This document shows, piece after piece, positions 40,467 to 44,021 of a DNA stretch of 44,021 nt (the first letter of the stretch is position 1; every line of letters begins with the position of its first letter). This DNA is from Paenarthrobacter sp. Z7-10 (GTDB lineage: Bacteria > Actinomycetota > Actinomycetes > Actinomycetales > Micrococcaceae), in assembly GCF_026932795.1 (NCBI RefSeq), contig NZ_JADPVH010000035.1, positions 1 to 44,021 on the forward strand. Reading direction: 5' to 3'. A model generated the notes under the pieces. It was given only the letters and a program-made list of their open reading frames with translations. It was not told the DNA's origin and made no database searches. Both the position numbers and the translations under genes were made by a program.

Positions 40467-41579
40467 CTAACCGCCCAAACCTGGGGTCAGAATGAAGTCC
40501 CAGGGATCGGTGTTGGTCTGACTGACGCAGAGCTCGACGCCGAACTGCTGGTCCGTCAGCATATTTCCCAAAGCCTTCGCGGCCTCCGGCAACCACAGCC
40601 ACTCGCTGGCAAAATGTGACATGTCCACCAGGTACGGCCGCCCCTGGGCCGCCGACTCCCTCGCCTCGGACGCGGGATGATGGCGCAGGTCCGCTGTGAC
40701 ATAAACATCCGCCGCGCTGTTCCGCACCGCATCAAAGAGGCTGTCACCCGCGCCGCCGCACACGGCCACCCGCCGGATCAGCGCCCGCCGGTCGCCCGAG
40801 ACCCGGACACCCCCGGCAACCGCGGGCAATAGATTGAAGACCCGTTCGGCAAAATCCCCCAGGCTCACGACTGTGGCAAGCTGGCCGACCCGCCCAATGC
40901 CTTCTTCCGGCAGCCCGCGCGCCGCCGGGGCCAGCGGCACCACATCCGTCAGTCCCAGAGCATCAGCGAGCACGTCCGAAACGCCGCCTACGGCGCTGTC
41001 GCCGTTGGTGTGGACCGTCAACAGGGCGCAGCCGCCCTCGATCAGCCGGTGCACGGCCTGACCCTTGCCGCTCGTCGCGGCCACCGAGTGCACTCCCTTC
41101 ATCAGCAAGGGGTGGTGGCTGATCAGCAACTGGGCACCCCAGTCCAGGGCCTCCTCGATCACTTCCAGTGTCGGATCGACGGCGAACATGATCCGGGACA
41201 CCGTTGCGGTCGGTCGGCCGGCCACCAGTCCGACGGCGTCCCAATCCTCGGCCAGCGAGGCCGGCCACAATTCCTCCACGGCCAACAGGACGTCGGCCAG
41301 GGTTGGAGCCGGCCGCTGCGCGGCCGGAGCGCTGCGGTCCTCGTCCCTGCCGCCGGCGCTGCCCGCGGCGCTGCCGTCGTAGCTGTTCCCGCTGACCCCT
41401 GCGTTCCCGCCGTCGCCCGCGTTCCTCCTGCCGCCGCCGTCGCCCGCGTTCCTGCCGCCGCCGTCGCCCGCGTTCCTGCCGCCGCCGTCGTTCCTGCCGC
41501 CGATCCCGCCGCCGCCGTCGTGGTCCACGATTTCGCCGTCGTTCCCGCCGCCGTCGCCCCTACGTTCAACCGGTTCCAT
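40467..41579 (-). CDS. Nif3/DUF34 family protein with Gly-rich N-terminal extension
   Basis: A 370-residue NIF3-like dinuclear-metal protein. The core starts at about residue 90 (LADVLLAVEELWPASLAEDWDAVGLVAGR) and shows LLISHHPLLMKGV, HTNGDSAVGGVSDVLA and VYVTADLRHHPASEARE. The family binds two metals through His/Asp/Glu; it has been proposed as a GTP cyclohydrolase type 1 or metal-insertion factor but is not firmly assigned. The first about 88 residues are extra: Gly/Asn/Asp/Arg repeats encoded by 24-bp tandem DNA repeats. The ATG at 41579 lies 7 nt after TACAAC and could be leaderless; an internal start cannot be excluded. Confidence 0.85.
   Translation of the reverse strand: MEPVERRGDGGGNDGEIVDHDGGGGIGGRNDGGGRNAGDGGGRNAGDGGGRRNAGDGGNAGVSGNSYDGSAAGSAGGRDEDRSAPAAQRPAPTLADVLLAVEELWPASLAEDWDAVGLVAGRPTATVSRIMFAVDPTLEVIEEALDWGAQLLISHHPLLMKGVHSVAATSGKGQAVHRLIEGGCALLTVHTNGDSAVGGVSDVLADALGLTDVVPLAPAARGLPEEGIGRVGQLATVVSLGDFAERVFNLLPAVAGGVRVSGDRRALIRRVAVCGGAGDSLFDAVRNSAADVYVTADLRHHPASEARESAAQGRPYLVDMSHFASEWLWLPEAAKALGNMLTDQQFGVELCVSQTNTDPWDFILTPGLGG
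41431..41496. repeat. 24-bp tandem repeats at the 5' end of the Nif3 gene
   Basis: Two identical 24-bp units, beginning CCGCCGCCGTCGCCCGCG, start at 41431 and 41455. A unit shortened by 6 bp follows at 41479, and a diverged one lies before 41431. All lengths are multiples of three; on the minus strand they encode repeats of GGGRNAGD. Confidence 0.88.
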
Positions 41580-41680
41580 ATCTCCAGTTGTACCCTATCG
41601 GCGGCGCGGGCCGGGCGGCGTAAGGCCTTCGTAAGAAGTGGTCGGGAATCTTCTGGCCAACTCCGACATTGATACAAAGC

Positions 41681-42205
41681 ATGAAGACTTTTGTACTGGG
41701 CGGCGGTTGTTTCTGGTGTTTGGATGCGGTTTATCAGCAGACCAAGGGGGTCGCGGAGGTGCTCTCCGGCTATACCGGCGGGCAGGTGCACAACCCGAGC
41801 TACGATGAAATCTGCTCCGGCACCACGGGGCATGCCGAGGTTGTGGCGGTGACCTTCGATGAAACGGTGGTCCCCGAGAACGTGATCCTGGACATGTTCT
41901 TCGTCTCGCACGATCCGACCACTCTGAACCGGCAGGGCTACGACGTCGGCACCCAATACCGCTCCTCCATGTTTTACACCGAACCTTCCCAGCAGGAGGC
42001 GTTCGAGGCGGCCATCGTTCGGAACCAGGAACACTGGAGCAAGCCAATCGTCACCGAAGTGGCACCGCTGCCGAAGTTCTACCCCGCGGAGAAGTATCAT
42101 CAGGACTTCTACGCCAAGTACCCCGAACAGGGCTACTGCCAGGTGATCATCAATCCGAAACTTGCGAAGGCCCGCAAATATTACTCTGAATGGCTAACCG
42201 CCTAA
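41681..42205 (+). CDS. msrA: Peptide-methionine (S)-S-oxide reductase
   Basis: A 174-residue MsrA. GGGCFWCLDAVY has the catalytic Cys10, followed by GYTGGQVHNPSYDEICSGTTGHAEVVAVTFD and FVSHDPTTLNRQGYDVGTQYRS, which bind the methionine sulfoxide. QGYCQVIINPKL near the end supplies a resolving Cys. It repairs oxidised methionine. The ATG at 41681 gives the standard N-terminus; an upstream TTG frame is not needed. Divergent from the Nif3 gene. Confidence 0.95.
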   Translation: MKTFVLGGGCFWCLDAVYQQTKGVAEVLSGYTGGQVHNPSYDEICSGTTGHAEVVAVTFDETVVPENVILDMFFVSHDPTTLNRQGYDVGTQYRSSMFYTEPSQQEAFEAAIVRNQEHWSKPIVTEVAPLPKFYPAEKYHQDFYAKYPEQGYCQVIINPKLAKARKYYSEWLTA

Positions 42206-42277
42206 CGTTGCTGGTTGAGTGCTTCAGCGCTGGGTAGGCTGGCACGGGTTTGTTCTTTCACAGATAGGTAGCAATTC

Positions 42278-43213
42278 ATGGGACGCATATACGACGACGT
42301 CACCCAGCTGGTGGGCTTCACTCCACTGGTCCGGCTCAACCGCATGACCGAGGGACTGCCGGCGACGGTGGCGGTCAAGCTTGAGTTCTATAACCCGGCC
42401 AACAGTGTCAAGGACCGGATCGGCGTTGCCATCGTGGACGCCGCGGAAAAGGCCGGTGCGCTCAAGCCCGGCGGAACCATCGTGGAGGGCACCTCGGGTA
42501 ACACCGGCATTGCGCTGGCGATGGTGGGCGCCGCCCGCGGTTACCGGGTGCTGCTGACCATGCCGGAGACCATGTCCACCGAACGGCGCGTCATGCTGCG
42601 GGCGTACGGCGCCGAGATTGTGCTGACCCCGGGTTCGGAGGGCATGAGCGGCGCGGTGCAGAAGGCCAAGGATATTGTCGCCAGCACGGAAAATTCGATT
42701 TGGGCTCAGCAGTTCGCCAACCCCGCGAACGTGGAAATCCACCGCACCAGCACCGCGGAAGAAGTCTGGGAAGACACCAATGGCGAGGTGGACATTTTTG
42801 TTGCGGGCATCGGCACTGGCGGAACCATTACGGGTGTGGGCCAGGTGCTCAAGAAGCGCAAGCCGGGCGTGCAGATTGTCGCCGTCGAACCCAAGGACTC
42901 CGCGATCCTCAACGGCGGCGCTCCGGGACCACACAAAATCCAGGGCCTCGGCGCCAACTTCATCCCCGAAATCCTGGACCGTGAGATCTACGACGAGGTC
43001 ATGGACGCCACACTGGAGGACTCCGTGGCAACGGCGCGCGCCCTGGGCAACCAGGAGGGCATTCTGGGCGGAATCTCGGCCGGCGCTGCCGTATGGGCCG
43101 CGCTGGAACTGGCCAAGCGGCCGGAAAACGCGGGCAAGCTTATTGTTGCAGTGGTTCCGGACTTCGGTGAACGCTACATTTCCACCGTCCTGTACGACGA
43201 CATCCGCAACTGA
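42278..43213 (+). CDS. cysK: Cysteine synthase A (O-acetylserine sulfhydrylase)
   Basis: A 311-residue PLP enzyme. Lys45 in [11 protein letters not shown] is the PLP lysine. [20 protein letters not shown] and [22 protein letters not shown], then [16 protein letters not shown], are the CysK motifs. It makes cysteine from O-acetylserine and sulfide. Start ATG at 42278. It is followed by cysE 150 bp on, so both cysteine-synthesis steps are adjacent. Confidence 0.96.
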   Translation: MGRIYDDVTQLVGFTPLVRLNRMTEGLPATVAVKLEFYNPANSVKDRIGVAIVDAAEKAGALKPGGTIVEGTSGNTGIALAMVGAARGYRVLLTMPETMSTERRVMLRAYGAEIVLTPGSEGMSGAVQKAKDIVASTENSIWAQQFANPANVEIHRTSTAEEVWEDTNGEVDIFVAGIGTGGTITGVGQVLKKRKPGVQIVAVEPKDSAILNGGAPGPHKIQGLGANFIPEILDREIYDEVMDATLEDSVATARALGNQEGILGGISAGAAVWAALELAKRPENAGKLIVAVVPDFGERYISTVLYDDIRN

Positions 43214-43363
43214 GAGTTCCCGCGGTGCCGGTGGCCGCGACGGCAACGCCCGCGCTGCGGCGCACCAATCGCCGTGCTGGCACTCCCCGCGCCGGAGCGT
43301 ACCAAGTGGCCGCTTCAGTAATCCCTTACCATGGCGGCCCCGAAGCACAATGGAAAGAAGCCT

Positions 43364-43963
43364 GTGAGCTCATTTGTCCGGTCCTTCGCCCGGCTGCGCG
43401 AAGATCTTGAGGCCGCCCGGTCGCATGACCCCGCCGCACGCGGTTCGGTGGAAAACTTTTTCGTCTACTCCGGCCTGCACGCCATCTGGTTCCACCGGCT
43501 GACACACCGGATGTGGGCCAATCCGGGGCTGCGTTTCCCGGCCCGGCTGCTGTCGCAGTTTGCGCGCCTGGTCACAGGCATCGAGATCCATCCCGGCGCC
43601 ACCGTGGGCCGGCGCTTCTTCATCGACCACGGAATGGGAGTGGTGATCGGTGAAACCGCCCAGATCGGCGATGACGTGATGATCTACCATGGCGTGACCC
43701 TGGGCGGGCGTTCACTGGCCAAAATTAAGCGGCATCCAACCATCGGGGACCGCGTGACCATCGGTTCGGGCGCCAAGGTCCTGGGGCCCATCACGATAGG
43801 TGCGGACAGCGCCATTGGCGCCAACGCCGTCGTCGTCAAGGATGCTCCGGCAGAGTCCATCATCACCGGCGTTCCGGCGCGCTGGCGGCACCGCGACGCT
43901 CGGCGGGAAAGTGCGCCGGCCGTCGACCCGGCTGAATACATCGATCCCGCCATGTACATCTGA
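43364..43963 (+). CDS. cysE: Serine O-acetyltransferase
   Basis: A 199-residue left-handed beta-helix acetyltransferase. [20 protein letters not shown] is the N-terminal helix, and [46 protein letters not shown] plus hexapeptide repeats form the catalytic trimer body (His in DHGMG). It acetylates serine for CysK. The GTG at 43364 with GGAAAG upstream gives the usual N-terminus. An ATG at 43331 is in frame but adds an untypical basic extension. The stop codon lies in a 15-bp tandem duplication. Confidence 0.93.
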   Translation: MSSFVRSFARLREDLEAARSHDPAARGSVENFFVYSGLHAIWFHRLTHRMWANPGLRFPARLLSQFARLVTGIEIHPGATVGRRFFIDHGMGVVIGETAQIGDDVMIYHGVTLGGRSLAKIKRHPTIGDRVTIGSGAKVLGPITIGADSAIGANAVVVKDAPAESIITGVPARWRHRDARRESAPAVDPAEYIDPAMYI

Positions 43964-43990
43964 GCCAGTCAAAACTGAGCAAGTCAAAAC
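43961..43990. repeat. 15-bp tandem duplication including the cysE stop
   Basis: TGAGCCAGTCAAAAC at 43961 is repeated with one change at 43976, and a further TGAGCC follows. The first TGA is the cysE stop codon. Confidence 0.9.
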
Positions 43991-44001
43991 TGAGCCGGGG
44001 C

Positions 44002-44021
44002 CCCCGTTCTGCGGAACGGGG
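44002..44021 (+). terminator. cysE terminator hairpin
   Basis: CCCCGTTC-TGCG-GAACGGGG is a perfect 8-bp stem with a 4-nt loop, ending at the window edge. Any T-run would lie beyond it. Confidence 0.75.

Overview
The window is high-GC DNA from an actinobacterium, most likely an Arthrobacter-like member of the Micrococcaceae. The basis is the codon use, several apparently leaderless starts (a TANNNT box 6-7 nt before ATG or GTG), the POL-PE-LIG order in LigD, a DUF222-type HNH remnant, MptB-like GT-C mannosyltransferases, and the Nif3/zinc-ribbon gene pair.

Layout. 1-472: the edge of an IS3-family element abutting the broken 3' end of a DUF222/HNH endonuclease gene. 712-9104 (minus strand): an operon for four-carbon sugar catabolism. 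It encodes a TIM-barrel isomerase, a fused DhaK-DhaL tetrulose kinase, an RpiB-like isomerase, a 3-hydroxyacyl-CoA-dehydrogenase-like enzyme, an SDR, a 35-residue membrane peptide, an ACS-type MFS transporter and a TpiA-like isomerase, with a GntR/FCD regulator just upstream. 9138-12581: a second, tetronate-type module with an LtnD-like dehydrogenase, a DUF1537 kinase broken by an amber codon and a divergent GntR/FCD regulator. By analogy with published tetritol and tetronate pathways, the first block would carry L-erythrulose through its 1-phosphate and D-erythrulose 4-phosphate to D-erythrose 4-phosphate. The second would oxidise and phosphorylate a four-carbon sugar acid. Substrates are inferred.

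12641-18153: a bacterial NHEJ divergon (ligD and ku) sharing a promoter with a perfect 14-bp palindrome, surrounded by three small acidic disordered proteins and a Vms1/Rv2629-type release-factor-like protein. 18212-27961: cell-surface glycan genes, namely two GT9, one GT2, two tandem GT87 and two MptB-like GT-C genes in a near mirror arrangement. The two GT87 genes have good Shine-Dalgarno sequences followed by ATC and ATT rather than ATG or GTG.

28099-44021: housekeeping genes. These are oligoribonuclease, tRNA-His, an acyl-CoA dehydrogenase lacking its expected catalytic Glu, peptide deformylase, a dienelactone hydrolase broken by a second amber codon, a GNAT-like protein, RF3, a secreted or anchored HNH nuclease, RNase P RNA, a long-form GAPDH, YaaA, a VOC protein, a zinc-ribbon-family coiled-coil protein, Nif3, MsrA, CysK and CysE.

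Two themes cross the region boundaries. First, short tandem repeats (14-28 bp units) recur in promoters and at or inside gene ends. Some have been translated into protein inserts (Pro-rich in the TpiA-like enzyme, Gly-rich in Nif3). Second, two otherwise intact genes are interrupted by TAG where relatives most likely have an aromatic residue, although several other genes here use TAG as a normal stop.
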